A stretch of DNA of 64,000 nt from Heliocidaris tuberculata (taxonomy: Eukaryota; Echinodermata; Echinoidea; Camarodonta; Echinometridae): contig CM046839.1 of assembly GCA_025618425.1 (NCBI GenBank), positions 5,470,033 to 5,534,032 on the forward strand, written 5' to 3'. Under the pieces are notes generated by a model. That model ran no database searches and was not told where the DNA came from. It saw only the letters and a list, made by a program, of their open reading frames with translations. Shown in pieces: positions 51,840-63,571 of the stretch (positions are counted from its first letter, which is position 1; each line of letters begins with the position of its first letter). The position numbers were made by a program, and so were the translations under genes.

Positions 51840-54520
51840 AAATTACATTTACCTACATTATCATTATGAGATAAGTCTCAATATGCATTGTTACATGTAC
51901 ATGTAGGTAGCGTAGCAAAATGTGATGGCACATAAAAACATGGGAAAGAGGCATACATGTATGACAAAATTATTTGAAATGATAATTTTATTCTAAAGAG
52001 GCAAAACCAAAATATTAGGAGGTAGAATACTTAGTGTTTAACTCCATGAAAACTTTTAAGCAAAATATGAAAATATTTATTTGGATTTTAATTTTAGATG
52101 CACAGACAAAACTAGAAATTTTGCTCATTGCGTCTTTCCCCACATTGTTATGCACCATTGCTTTTTGCTAAGCTACCTTACATTTATTACATAGAAATAT
52201 ACATGTACTACACGTGTAAATGCATACATGTACATATGTCCCTGATAATTGTGTAGTATGATAATACAAGTAACAATACTGGTACTGTGTGTGTGATCAC
52301 AGGATTCATACTCATGATTAATAATCACTACCCTGGATGAAACTAGGGGTTGTGTACATACATACATAGATGTATCGCAACAGTTCACAGTTAATTTGCA
52401 GTACAACCCTCATAAATAAGCGCGGGTTTCACATCTGCAGTCCCTGGCCTGGGAGAATGAAGGACTCCTGTAGCCTATGTCTACATGTAGTGAATCATGG
52501 TCAGACTTGCAAAAGAACAAAGTAATTATTACGGTACATGTAGGCGTACATTTCTGTATACATGTGAATTGTTCATTATTGTCCTTCTAATTTCACTGAC
52601 AAGAGATGTTGGTACACATTACAAGTCAAATACCAGGGAAATGTCTTAGTAACATGTCCCTGCATGTACTGAAGCCTGGCTACATATCCAGATATATACA
52701 TGTAACTGCTACGCTTACCTGTACTATAGACTTGCATGAATAGGCCTACATTTACATTTGTTTATTGTGAAGATATTCTTAAATACCATAGACCTTTTTG
52801 TATTTACTCCACCAATTTGCAGTGTTTGTTCTACAGTTGTTGTTAGGGAGCATTTTCCATGAAACAGTATACTGTAGAGGTTGCATTTAATAACAAGTTA
52901 GTTTGTCAAAGATTTGTCAGACATCGTGTCAGACTGTCAGCAAATTGCATGTATACATGTACATGTAGATGGTACATGTACATACAAGGAGCAAATATGA
53001 AATACAATACAATACATAGTATTGTATTTTATATACTTTGCAAACTTACATTTTATACAGTGCAACAACACACAAATTTACATTCCCAGGTACATGTACA
53101 TGTACTTTTACAATATACATGTATCAGACTATCAGTACAAGTGTCAAAACAAAGCAAAAACAAAAGCCAAAAAAACTAAAAGCCTTTCCCTGTGACGGTG
53201 TAGAGTGACCAATGTTTTGTTCTATTGTTCCCTATACAATGACTGACCTAGGTGCCGCCCTAGTTCTTTCTCAATACAACAACAATAGTCTCTCACTGTG
53301 GGTCAGAGAAGGCCTGCATGGGTGTAGGGGTCACCATCCTGGTTTCTAAGTTAATGCTGAGAAAGGTTGGGGGGGGGGGGGGGGGTCACTGCCCAACGAG
53401 AACATGTAATATAATTTCTCATCAACACATAAGTGGGGCATTTTACTGATAAGTGATTGTTTTAAGGGGCATACATGTACATACTGTACACTTACCAATT
53501 TATCAAATGAAGACACATTTAATTCAATCTCTAGAGCCTAGAGGTAATGCAGTATATATACATGTAGATGTACATGTACACATAACCATTTACTTTAAAA
53601 CCTGAAAATGATGTGTATAATAAAGACAGTGAACATGTACATGTACATGTAATAATGCTTGCTTTTGTAGATGTAGGTTGTCTATTGTACATGTACATGT
53701 AGATTGTTTGATGTACATGTACATATACATGCATGTTGATAACAAGGGGTCATCCAGGGTTGTAAGAGCCTTATAAGAGCTATACATTTAGGCCTGTAGA
53801 GCTACATGTACATACATGTACTGGTGGAGTGGTGGTATATATACTTGTACATTCAGGCCTAGGTATTACAATTTTCAAATTGTATTATGTAGGCCTACAT
53901 CGTATAAAATTGACAAATACATAATCCCATTTTCCCCCTCTTTTCTTTCTCTTATTTATCCGTTTTCTAGCTCTGACACTTCAGTTTGTTACACACAGCT
54001 TTCTGGAGTACCATGATCCTACGATAGGTAAGTTACTTGCATGTACTATACAAAACCTTTATAGACAGGTGATGTTTTTACATTACAGGATTAGATGTGC
54101 ATGTTGGTTTTAGTGCAATTTGAGACATGCATGCAACCACAAATTTACATAAATTAGCAAATAAATTTGAAACAAACTACTACCTTTTTACAATTTCACA
54201 GGAAAACAAATCCCCTCATAACTCAAAGATGGTTTTAATTTGTGTCTACATGTACATGGAGATCTACATGTATAGATTTTTTTTAAAGGTTTCCAATACT
54301 CATGCATCTTTCCAGAGTAAAATCGCTCTCTGCCTTATTGTGTTGTTTTAATTGCATGTAATATGTATTACCACAGGATTACAACTCTGCTTAATGCTAA
54401 AAATTATCAAAATTAAGCAATTGGACCAAAGGCAAATAGGTTTTCTAGACATACATGTACACATACAGGCTAGAGCCAAATTAATTGTAAATATTGGTCT
54501 GCCAGACTGTATACACATTT
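51840..54520. repeat. dense ACATGTA/GTACATGTAC palindrome clusters
   Basis: Introns 1 and 2 of the GTPase gene contain many copies of TACATGTA and GTACATGTAC, for example near 51895, 52965, 53095, 53570, 53640, 53690 and 53710. They are far denser than in the left 40 kb. The Met/Cys/Tyr/Val-rich frames here are translations of this motif. Confidence 0.7.
53971..54027 (+). CDS. RIT1: RIT/Ric-type small GTPase, coding exon 2 (switch I / effector loop)
   Basis: This 57-bp exon is bounded by a polypyrimidine tract plus TAG acceptor (ends 53970) and a consensus GTAAGT donor (54028). Its first two bases complete the Ala codon split from exon 1 (GKS-A). It then encodes LTLQFVTHSFLEYHDPTI, helix alpha-1 and switch I, and one base of the next codon. 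The HDPTI core, continuing into EDAY in exon 3, is the effector-loop signature of vertebrate RIT1/RIT2 and fly Ric; classical Ras has YDPTIEDSY. The Thr of DPT is the invariant Mg/GTP-sensing threonine (residue 57). The preceding intron, 48708-53970, is about 5.26 kb and packed with repeats. Splice phase (1 in, 1 out) is consistent on both sides. Confidence 0.95.
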
Positions 54521-56172
54521 ACATGCACAGGTAGACTTTCTACTAATTGTTCCTGACTAGACCCTGCCCTGGTTTCCTCTATTTATCTTATCAGGATATG
54601 TGTCATAGTGTAGGTGGTTCCATTGTTATAACGCCTCATAAAAAAAATCAGGCTGTATCACACCCAAGATAAATATTAATTTACATGAACATAGCATCTC
54701 ATATTGAATCAATTTTGTTGTTGCTGTTATTCTTTTCTGAATACTTATTGCCCACCCATTTATATTGATTTTGAAATTTAGGTATGAAATTCCAATAAGA
54801 ACCCTGTTTGTAACCTCTTCAGGATATTGTTGTAAACCACTTTTCAGATAGATGTTCTGCTACATGTGGTTGCCAATTTGGAAGAACTTAGAAGGCTGTT
54901 TCTTCAAAGACTTTGATTTCAACATGCTCTATGATTTATATCTCGAAGGCACTAGAATCAAATTAGAGGGACTTACATGCATTTCTCCCTCTGCATGAAC
55001 TCTGTCGCCCTCTTCAAGTGCCCTCGTCAAGTCGTAGACCGGCGGCACGTACAGCCCAGATAAGGGCTTCAATCTATGCACTGGGAGCAGTAATTGACTG
55101 TGAGAGAGTGTTTTGGCCTCTCTTTAAGCTCTCTTCCCCTATCTCCCTATGCACGTCATACTTGTTTTGCATTCGCCTCTCTACATTTCCTGCATTTATT
55201 AAACCTCAGAGGTAAAAAAAAGAAGGTATGAAAGAATATGCACTGCACATGCAACTCGCTCACTATCTACAATCTGCCCTTTGTGCATATTTTTTAGGTT
55301 TAGGGCTGTAGGCCTACACCTTATAATGTTTTGATCAGTTTTTAGTGCTCCTTTGCAAAAGAAATGTCCTTGCTAGGCTAAATGTTGGCCTACTTTGCAG
55401 GAACATTTACGGTATCCATGCACATTAATTGACGCAGGAGAGGCATATGTACATTTACATGTAAGTGAAAAGTAGTGCCAATATAAGATCTCCTTCATCT
55501 CCTTACCCTGGGATAATTCACCCATTGCCTACGGAAACCGAGTGGTCCCTGAAGTAAGCCTATGGGGATGAGAGAATTCAGTAGTCAACGGGTTGATCTA
55601 CATGTATAAATGACTATATCCCAGGTACTAGATTGCAAAGTTTCTTGACAAGTACTGAGAATCAAAGTCTTTTAATTACAATGCAAGTACTAGAAGATCC
55701 GGGATCTTGGTTTCATATACTCTTCATTTTAAAAAGGTTTGCCTTTCAGGAGTGAAAGTATAATCAAAGTGCTCTTGATTTGGAATTTCAAAAAATACTT
55801 TACATTTACAATTACAATTTTTTGAGAAAAACTGGGACTGGGCTCTCTACATTCTCATGACAACCTCTTCATTTTTTTTTTTAATCAGAACAACTATTCA
55901 ATAATTTTAAATACAAAACTCATCAATGTGACTAGAATTCAAGTCATCTTTGATATCATAGATTCAAACTGTATCAATATCCGAATGATTTTGAGACTTT
56001 ATCTTTTCATTTTGAATAGATTCTCATAAGTGTCCATCGTACAAGTCTTTCTAATTCAAATTTGAATAGATTCTTATTCATATGATTTCTATACACTGTA
56101 CCTTTACCTTTATCTTTTTTTCTTTCTTTTTTGAAAAAAATGCTATTGTACAACCAAGTAACAGAAATTGTT

Positions 56173-56895
56173 GTCCCCGCCGAACGAAGTTCGCGAGGGG
56201 ACTATGAAACGGGCTCCGTTTGTGTGTGCGTGTGTGTGTGTGTGTGTGTGTCCGTCCGTCCGTCTGTCCGTGTGTGCTCAAATGTTAGAAAATGCTACTT
56301 CTCCGTCATTTCTTGGCCGATTTTGATTCTGATTGTTTTATCTGATAGGGCTTGGTGAGAGCTTCCAAACTTCTACACAGAATCGTGAAATTCATTAATT
56401 ATGCAAATTTATGCAAATTTATTCAAAATTGACGAAAAATGCTACTTCTCCTCTATTTCACATCGGATTTTGATTCCGATTATTTTATCTGATAGGGCTG
56501 GGTGGGGGCTTCCAAACTTCTACACAGAATTTTGAAATTCATCAATTATGCAAATTTATGCAAATTTATTCAAAATTGACGAAAAATGCTACTTCTCCTC
56601 TATTTCACATCGGATTTTGATTCCGATTGTTTTATCTGATAGGGCTGGGTGGGGGCTTCCAAACTTCTACACAGAATTTTGAAATTCATTATTCATGCAA
56701 ATTTATGCAAATTTATTCAAAATGGCTGAAGGTTCATAATGTTTTCATGTTTTATATTTCAGTTGTATACATGCATTGTTGGTATTCTCTTCTTTTGCAT
56801 GCAGTAACATTATTATTTTATTCACTAAAGTTTTTCACTGAAGTTTTAAGGTTCAGGCTAGTTAATTTCCACAGATCTGCACTTCCGGCGGGGAC
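56173..56895 (+). mobile_element. GTCCCCGCCG-ended element with three 147-bp tandem units (Rit-like intron 2)
   Basis: The outer ends GTCCCCGCCG (56173) and CGGCGGGGAC (to 56895) are inverted. After a (GT)n/(CCGT)n stretch there are three near-identical direct units starting ATGCTACTTCTCC at 56292, 56439 and 56586. The period is exactly 147 bp. Each unit contains ATTTTATCTGATAGGGCT-type sequence and a doubled ATGCAAATTT. No ORF is supported. Confidence 0.75.
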
Positions 56896-57131
56896 ATTTA
56901 TTACGCATTGCGTAATTTACTCATTCACTTGTTTCAACTTGGGATGTTATCCTAATACTAGGGGCCAAATTTCCCCTTTGCTGACCTCCCCCTATCTACA
57001 TGTATGCACTTTTAATTTGTAGGTTTATTCTGAATTCTTATATTATTCGTTGTTGCTTCTTGGATAGTATAGTATCAACCAAACACACCATCTCCTCAGA
57101 GCCAGAAGGCATGTACTCCTATTGTTTTTCA

Positions 57132-57285
57132 GAGTTAATAATAGTAATACGATGCACCTATATTGCGCCATCTTTATTATTAAACTATTCCGAGGCACAT
57201 TATGAAACTGAGAGAAGCAAGAAGGTAGAAATAGAATAGAATATTAAAGCATTCTACTTATTTGTGCTGAATCACATTTAAACAT
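57132..57285 (-). repeat. dispersed LINE/SINE-like 3' end, copy 2 (in Rit-like intron 2)
   Basis: Reverse-complement match to 30604-30752, with the landmarks CTATTCCGAGGC, TATTGCGCCATC and GGTAGAAATAGAA. It sits 190 bp upstream of coding exon 3 of the GTPase gene, in the antisense orientation. Confidence 0.65.
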
Positions 57286-57474
57286 TTTAACATTAACGCC
57301 CTTCTGGCTCTCAACAGATGGGAACATACAAAATGTAGGCCTACATACATATGAAACCATTCCAATGATAATGTGTAACTTGTAATTTTCAAATTTTATT
57401 TCTTGAGAGTCCAAAAGGATGCAAACTACATGTGTTTTGTTATTTTCATTATTATGTTATTTTTATATTTACAG

Positions 57475-57548
57475 AGGATGCCTATCTTCAGCAGGCAGTC
57501 ATCGATGGTGAAGTGGGTCAGCTGGATATCCTAGATACAGCTGGACAG
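57475..57548 (+). CDS. RIT1: RIT/Ric-type small GTPase, coding exon 3 (to DTAGQ)
   Basis: A 74-bp exon follows an AT-rich tract and ACAG acceptor (ends 57474) and is followed by a GTAAGA donor at 57549. It completes a Glu codon and encodes DAYLQQAVIDGEVGQLDILDTAGQ in two blocks: the end of switch I with strands beta-2/beta-3, then the G3 motif DTAGQ (residues 79-83), whose Gln corresponds to catalytic Gln61 of Ras. The QQAVID core resembles Drosophila Ric more than vertebrate RIT1, as expected for an invertebrate ortholog. The exon ends in phase 0. The next exon should begin near AEFTAMR, but nothing matching it was seen up to 64000. The NKxD and SAK motifs and the C-terminus therefore lie outside the window, and intron 3 exceeds 6.4 kb. 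Confidence 0.95.
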
Positions 57549-58226
57549 GTAAGAAATCTTCAACATTGTATCCTGTAATGGTGGTAGGACCTCTGCTGGC
57601 AACATTTGCTTCATGCAGGCTTTATTTTGTCAAAGAAATACGGTTGAGGTTGCAAACGAGTTTTAGTTTCGGTTTGGGGTTAATGTAAGATGTGGTGTTG
57701 AGTCCAGGGTTGAAGTTAAGAATTGGAAAAGTGGGCAAAATGGACCACAGAGCGATTGTCACCGGAGCATGTGCTGTAATGCACACTCATTCAACATAAA
57801 AGTCCTACCTGTACCTTTGTAGCCAGAATGCATTTAGAGCAGCAATAAATTCTTACACAATGAATATCATTTCTTCAATTTGTATTGTCAGTGGTCACTA
57901 AAAATTGAATTTTGGCTATCTAAGCAATTTTGCTGAGTTTCCTGGCTGGTAACCCCAAATAAAAGGAGTTGCATGTAAGTGAGAGCAATGCAAATATTTT
58001 TTTTTTTAAAGTTTCGAAAGTAAAATGAAATAAGAAAGCAAAGCCCCCACGTGAGTGCTAGTCAACTTAAATATGTACATACTACATGTATAAGGGATCA
58101 GTGGATCATTTGGTTTACACAAATAATGTAATTATCTGGTAATGTAAAAAGAATTAACTCAGAAAAATGTAATTTTGAAAACACCTAGAGAACACCTTAA
58201 TAAATTTTAGCAGCTCACTCCTACCC

Positions 58227-58457
58227 CTGGGGCAGTATTCTGAAACTGTTTTAACTTTCATGTTAAGGAAAATTATAGATGATAATTGTCATAACAAACT
58301 GAAATTGTGCACAATAAACGCTTATCATTGGTGCTTGCTCAGAAGGTCTCTGTTGAGCAATCATTAACCAATGACTTGTCCTGATTTTGATTTGTTGTAA
58401 CATTAACATCGTTTTACAAACATAAAAGACAACATCGTTTTCAGAATACAGCCCCTG
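58227..58457. mobile_element. short TIR element (231 bp) in Rit-like intron 3
   Basis: The left end CTGGGGCAGTATTCTGAAA and the right end TTTCAGAATACAGCCCCTG are inverted with two mismatches. The interior is AT-rich and non-coding. No clean target duplication is visible. Confidence 0.65.
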
Positions 58458-58872
58458 ATGTGGTTGTGAATCTGATATCGGTCAGAATAAAACAATACAA
58501 GGTAACAGGAAAGGTGGAGATACGAGAGTTTCCTCTTTAAATATAGCAGTCTAAGCTAAGCTAAACTGAAAATAAAAAGGGTCTTTGGCTCTTGTCCAGC
58601 TGGTGATTCTGGACACCATTGACATGTGTATGTAATTAGCCATCAATAAAGCATCATTTAAATAATTGTGATGTCTTCATGTTGACATAAAACAAAAAAT
58701 CCAAACCTGAAACAGAGAGCTCATTGCATCAACTGAATATCTCAGGGTATTAACAGACTTTTGCTTTTGCCTTATGTATATCAGCAAATCAGTTTGTTGC
58801 AGTTTGCATGCATGAGATCTTAACTGCCCGTTCACTTGATTTTTCCAAATTGTACTGTCTCAAAAACATTGA

Positions 58873-59235
58873 GTGATTACTGAAGTGACTCCTGGAGGAG
58901 TGAAAATGGAGTGAAAATTCAGTTTTCTTTTTAGAGAACACTTGATATTCACTCCACATTCACTCCTAATCAAGTGATCATTGATATGACTCCTGGGGGA
59001 GTGAAAACAGTGAAAATTCATTTTTCTTTTTAGAGAACACTTGATATTCACTCCATATTCACCCCTAATCAAGTGATCACTGATATGACTCCTGGGGAAG
59101 TGAAAACGGTGAAAATTCAGTTTTCTTTTTAGAGAACACTTGATATTCACTCCCATATTCACTCCTAATCAAGTGATCACTGATGTGACTTCAGGGGGAG
59201 TGAAAATAGTGAAAATTCACTCCTTTTTTTTTAGA
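58873..59235 (+). repeat. ~100-bp tandem array, four units (Rit-like intron 3)
   Basis: Units begin at 58873, 58974, 59073 and 59173 (GTGATYAYTGATRTGACTCC). Each carries TTTTAGAGAACACTTGATAT and TTCACTCC. The spacing is 101, 99 and 100 bp, and units 2-4 are almost identical. The minus-strand frame with repeated NIKCSLKRK words is the translation of this array, not a protein gene. Confidence 0.85.
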
Positions 59236-61407
59236 GAGAGATTGCAATACATCCATTGGTCATGAGTAGCTTTGGCAACTTTCTTTCACTGCAAAGGCCT
59301 ACATGTCTGCAATGTACATGTATTGTTTGTTATAGCCCTTGAGTACGAGTTCATCCAGCCAAATTTCCACATCCTGTTTTGTACCAATTTATGTACAATT
59401 TGTGAATTAATATTTTGTTTTTTTCATGTGGTTCATGCAGATTTCCTAGAATGAGGGGAAAAGGGATCTGAAAATCAATCAAAATTGAGTAGGGAAAAGG
59501 GAGCTTCCAAAGAAAATACATGGACATGAACATTTACCACTGATATGCTTTAAAAACCAAACCAGAAACTATAGTTTACAAAAAAAAACGTCTTTGGTAA
59601 ATTTGCGGTTACATGTAGCTCACATTTGCAAAATCTATTGCCGTGGAATAATAGAATTACAAAATCATTTTTTTTCTTTTCTTTTTTTTTTTAATTTAAT
59701 GGAAGTTTCTTTCGGCAAAATCAGCTGTAACATTTCTCAATAGTTTTTGATTTTACTAAGTATCATTGCTAATTTGCTACTTGGGCCTATATTTTTATCT
59801 TTACATAGACCCTATATGTACTTTTTTCTATACATGATCATTTTTAGATCATTTTGATGAGAACAATACATGTATATAAAATTTCAGTCCATTGAAGTAC
59901 AATTTTTTAAATTATAGTGATTATTTCTCGGCTGGATACATGTACATTGTATACCTTCCACAGCTCACTCCCTGTAACCACACCTTGAAAAACAGATTGA
60001 AATTAGTCTATGTATACCATTTACATGTAATAGCAGCTCTCATTCATTCTTCAGCCTTGGAATTAAATGATTTTCTTTTCATTTGTAGTCTGTGGTATAC
60101 TCCCTGGCTTAGCTTTAAGCTGGTGTACCACTACAACACCCATCTTAATACACCCTTAAGCTGGAACACCCTAATTAATTCACTCAAATCTGTCAGAGGG
60201 ATATAATTTCCTACTGAGTTCATATGTTTTCCTATCACACTCATGATCAGGCCATTTTAATCATTTTAAAGCTCTACCACACATGCACAGACTCTACTTC
60301 TGACTGTATACATGTACATGTCTATGTAGCCTGTCTTCCAGCAAAAAAATTAGTTTTGTATGCATATTTCTCATCTTGTTGGCTTACATTTTGATTTTAT
60401 TTCTAGTTATTGAGAAAAAGAATTCAACTGAATTTTCACTGAAGATAACACAGTGCCTGTCATGATTACAAATTACAATACCTGTCCTTTCCCTGTACAT
60501 ATTTCTCTGAAAATTAATTGCATGAATTTTAGTGCATTCCCTGCCTTTATTTCCAAGCCTGAAAAATTCAGTTACATGTAAATATTACTTCTTTTACTAT
60601 GTAAAAATGAGTTTCCTTTTCAGTATATTTTGTTAACTGTGTACTTTATCCGAGCTCTTTTGAAGTTACCAGTGCTGTTTTATAGCTTTCCAGGGTTAAA
60701 TTGCTTATCGCTCCTGTGTATTTTTTTCTTCAGTGCTGAAAATATTAGAACATTGATGGTGGTTGATTTGTCATTTATTGATTAGGTTTAGTCTCTTTAT
60801 AAATTAAAGCAACATTTAGTAATTCACATATTTTTGGCATGATGTACGTGCCCGCAATGAAATTATTGAGATGCTCTCTTGATCAAAGAGCGTTGTTGAT
60901 CAAGATGTTGGAAGTGACCCAGGGGTCATACGAATCCAAAATGTAAGCTTATATTGTTACTTCAGCTGCATGAAATGTGGTTCCACTTCAAAACAAATAA
61001 GTAGATTGAATTCATGCCCTCGGGTGTTCACTCGGCATACAGACTTGAACTTTACAATTCCCAGGATGAATACGAGGTTAGAGTTCTCATTTTTATTCCT
61101 CTCTCTCCAAACTCACCCAACGCTATGTGACACTTACAATGCCCATAGTTTAGAGCTATTTGGCCCATTAATGGAATCACAGAATGAAACGTTATAAGGC
61201 AATCTGAAACTGGCAGTGATTGTAAGATTGGTTTGGTTTGATATGTGATGATCATGGGAATAGAACAAACCCCTTCTTCTCAGACTGAAACTGATTTGAA
61301 TCCATAAAAACAGAGATTTATGCTAGCAAGGGTTCATTAGGTGAACCACATCATTGTTTTTATGATTATACGTTAACAGTGTGCTTATTACTTTATAAAG
61401 TACATGT

Positions 61408-61531
61408 AAGGAGTTGGCAATTAGATGTAGCTTACCGGTTTGGCTATACATGTAGTCACTTGTCCACAGAAGGAGTTGGCAATTAGATGTAGCTTACCGG
61501 TTTGGCTATACATGTAGTCACTTGTCCACAG
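61408..61531 (+). repeat. perfect 62-bp tandem duplication
   Basis: Two identical 62-bp units, AAGGAGTTGGCAATTAGATG through to CTTGTCCACAG, lie at 61408-61469 and 61470-61531. Zero mismatches imply a recent duplication or active slippage. It lies in intron 3 of the GTPase gene. Confidence 0.9.
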
Positions 61532-63360
61532 AAGCAAGCTATTGCTTTAGAATTTTTTTTTTTTTTAATTTTATGAAGAGTACTACTTGTAATTCAGTAA
61601 TTTTGCGCTCGAATTGTGAATTACAGTTTGTTTGTTTTTTCCTTGAAATACCTGTAATCTGTTGTAGGATAGTCCAGAAATTATAGCTAGGCCTGTATGG
61701 GTTAATTAAAGAGAAGGTTGAGTTCTGGGAAAGGTGAAAAATAATTTGTGAGCTTTCTCATTCCATTTATGTTAGTTTGGAAGAACTTCATAGTCGAAAT
61801 GTCTCCTGTAAAGGATTGCTTTTCAATTGCCCTCGTATTGCCCTCAAATATGATGAGAAATGGCTGCAGTGTTCAGGCCGAACATCCAGTCCCATAGACC
61901 CTTACCCATTTCTGTGTGCAGTACATGTGCAGTGCATGTGCTTGTCAGTGAGAGTGGGTCGATTTCTTATCATTTCGATGATTCCAAACCCTCACAGTAT
62001 TTACCAATTCTTATGTAAACATGATCAACTTTTCCAAATTGCTTTGAGACAGTTTCTTTCACAATAAATCACATGACCAGAACTCAACTTTATCTTCAAA
62101 TCTATAGGCCTCCATAGTTCACATTTGTATGCTAGGATTCTACATGTATGATGTTATACTAGTCGAGTCTAACATGATTGTACTGTTTGTACATGAACTA
62201 TTCAATTTTATTAGATTACACACAAGAAGAACATAGGTAATATCAGATAAGTGTATTTACATACACAGGCTATATATTATGTGTCTACAAACTGCAATGA
62301 AAGCTGATCAAATGGAAATGTGCTGTGTCAGAAATAATTCTTTAGGCCTACAATTCAGCGCACTTATGATGTGAATATGATCACATGTAGCCTACGCCTA
62401 CATTGATTATAATGTCATAATTTACCGGTACCTGTAACTACATGTGGTACGTGTGGTTTCAATATTCAACACATCTTCAGTCTTCAGTCTGTTTTAAGAA
62501 CTTTCAGATATACTGGAGGTAAAATACATGCACATGTACTGCCAGTATTTGTTGTGAATTTACAGAAACCAATCCCATTTGACATGTAGGCAAACCATTC
62601 ACACACACCACCTAAAGCTATGCACCAAAGTTGTTTTTATTTTTTTGAGGTGGATCATGTGACAAAGAAAATAGAACGCCTGTGTTCCACAAATAAATCA
62701 CAATGCAGTTATGAATCATCACTTGCTCATACAAAAACACCCAATTTGTGCACTCCAGTGGTTGACAAGTCGGTCAACTTACAGAGATGCACGCTATTGT
62801 GTGCTGGTAACGTTGCTTTGCACAGCACCCATTATTCATGTGCACCCAGTGTTTTCAAACAGCCCACACTATGCTTGATGTATGCAGATAATACTATAGA
62901 GGCAGTCTCAGACCAGTTACTTGTATGTTTCTAAGAATTGCCCTCTACAAGCCTAAAATTGAAAACCGGATCTACACTGCACAGATGCATAATTAAGGGA
63001 TTTATTTCCTAGAATTAACCTGTGTATGATGTTATAGGATAAAATGAAATACATGTGGATATGCAGAGCAAATGTGATGTTGTAGCTTGGGTTGTATTAG
63101 AGGATGAGAGTAGACTAATATTGACCTGTAGTAGTTAGCATCTCCAAGCCTAGCTGGCTGGCTGGCTGGCTGGTGAGGCAGGGTGATTGTATTACCCCTT
63201 TGTGAGAGGGATGATGATGACAATGAACCAAGACACTCCATGCTGCCCTGGATAGAAGGTGAGAGGACCCTGGGAAAGAACAGAAGGAGAGTGAGATCAG
63301 TGGAGGGAAGGGGAGGGGAGGGGGTAATGTGGTGCTGCAAGACTCTGCAGGAGTCGGGAG

Positions 63361-63363
<3 letters not shown>

Positions 63364-63398
<35 letters not shown>

Positions 63399-63571
63399 TG
63401 TGTGGGGGGGGATGACAGAGAGAGAGAGAGGGGAACATGCAGAGAGCTAAACAGACAAGACAGGAGATAAAGAGAAAGAGAGAGGGATATTGCACAGACA
63501 AGTTGGAAGAAAGAGAAAGTAGAGAGAAAGCAATATATCAAACACGAGGAGGAGGAGGAGGAGGAGGAGGA
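63364..63571 (+). repeat. (GA)n and (GAG)n tracts
   Basis: GA repeats at 63364-63392 and about 63417-63430, and (GAG)n at about 63548-63571, within intron 3. The 203- and 128-codon minus-strand frames overlapping them are Ser/Leu repeat translations. Confidence 0.9.

Noticed and set aside
53531..53787. Met/Tyr/Cys/Val-rich minus-strand frames
   Set aside because: Translations of clustered ACATGTA palindromes.
56292..56732. CRISPR-like direct repeats
   Set aside because: Units are 147 bp, contiguous and without spacers, in a eukaryotic intron with transposon-like ends.
58860..59162. Minus-strand frame with repeated NIKCSLKRK words
   Set aside because: Translation of the 100-bp tandem array.
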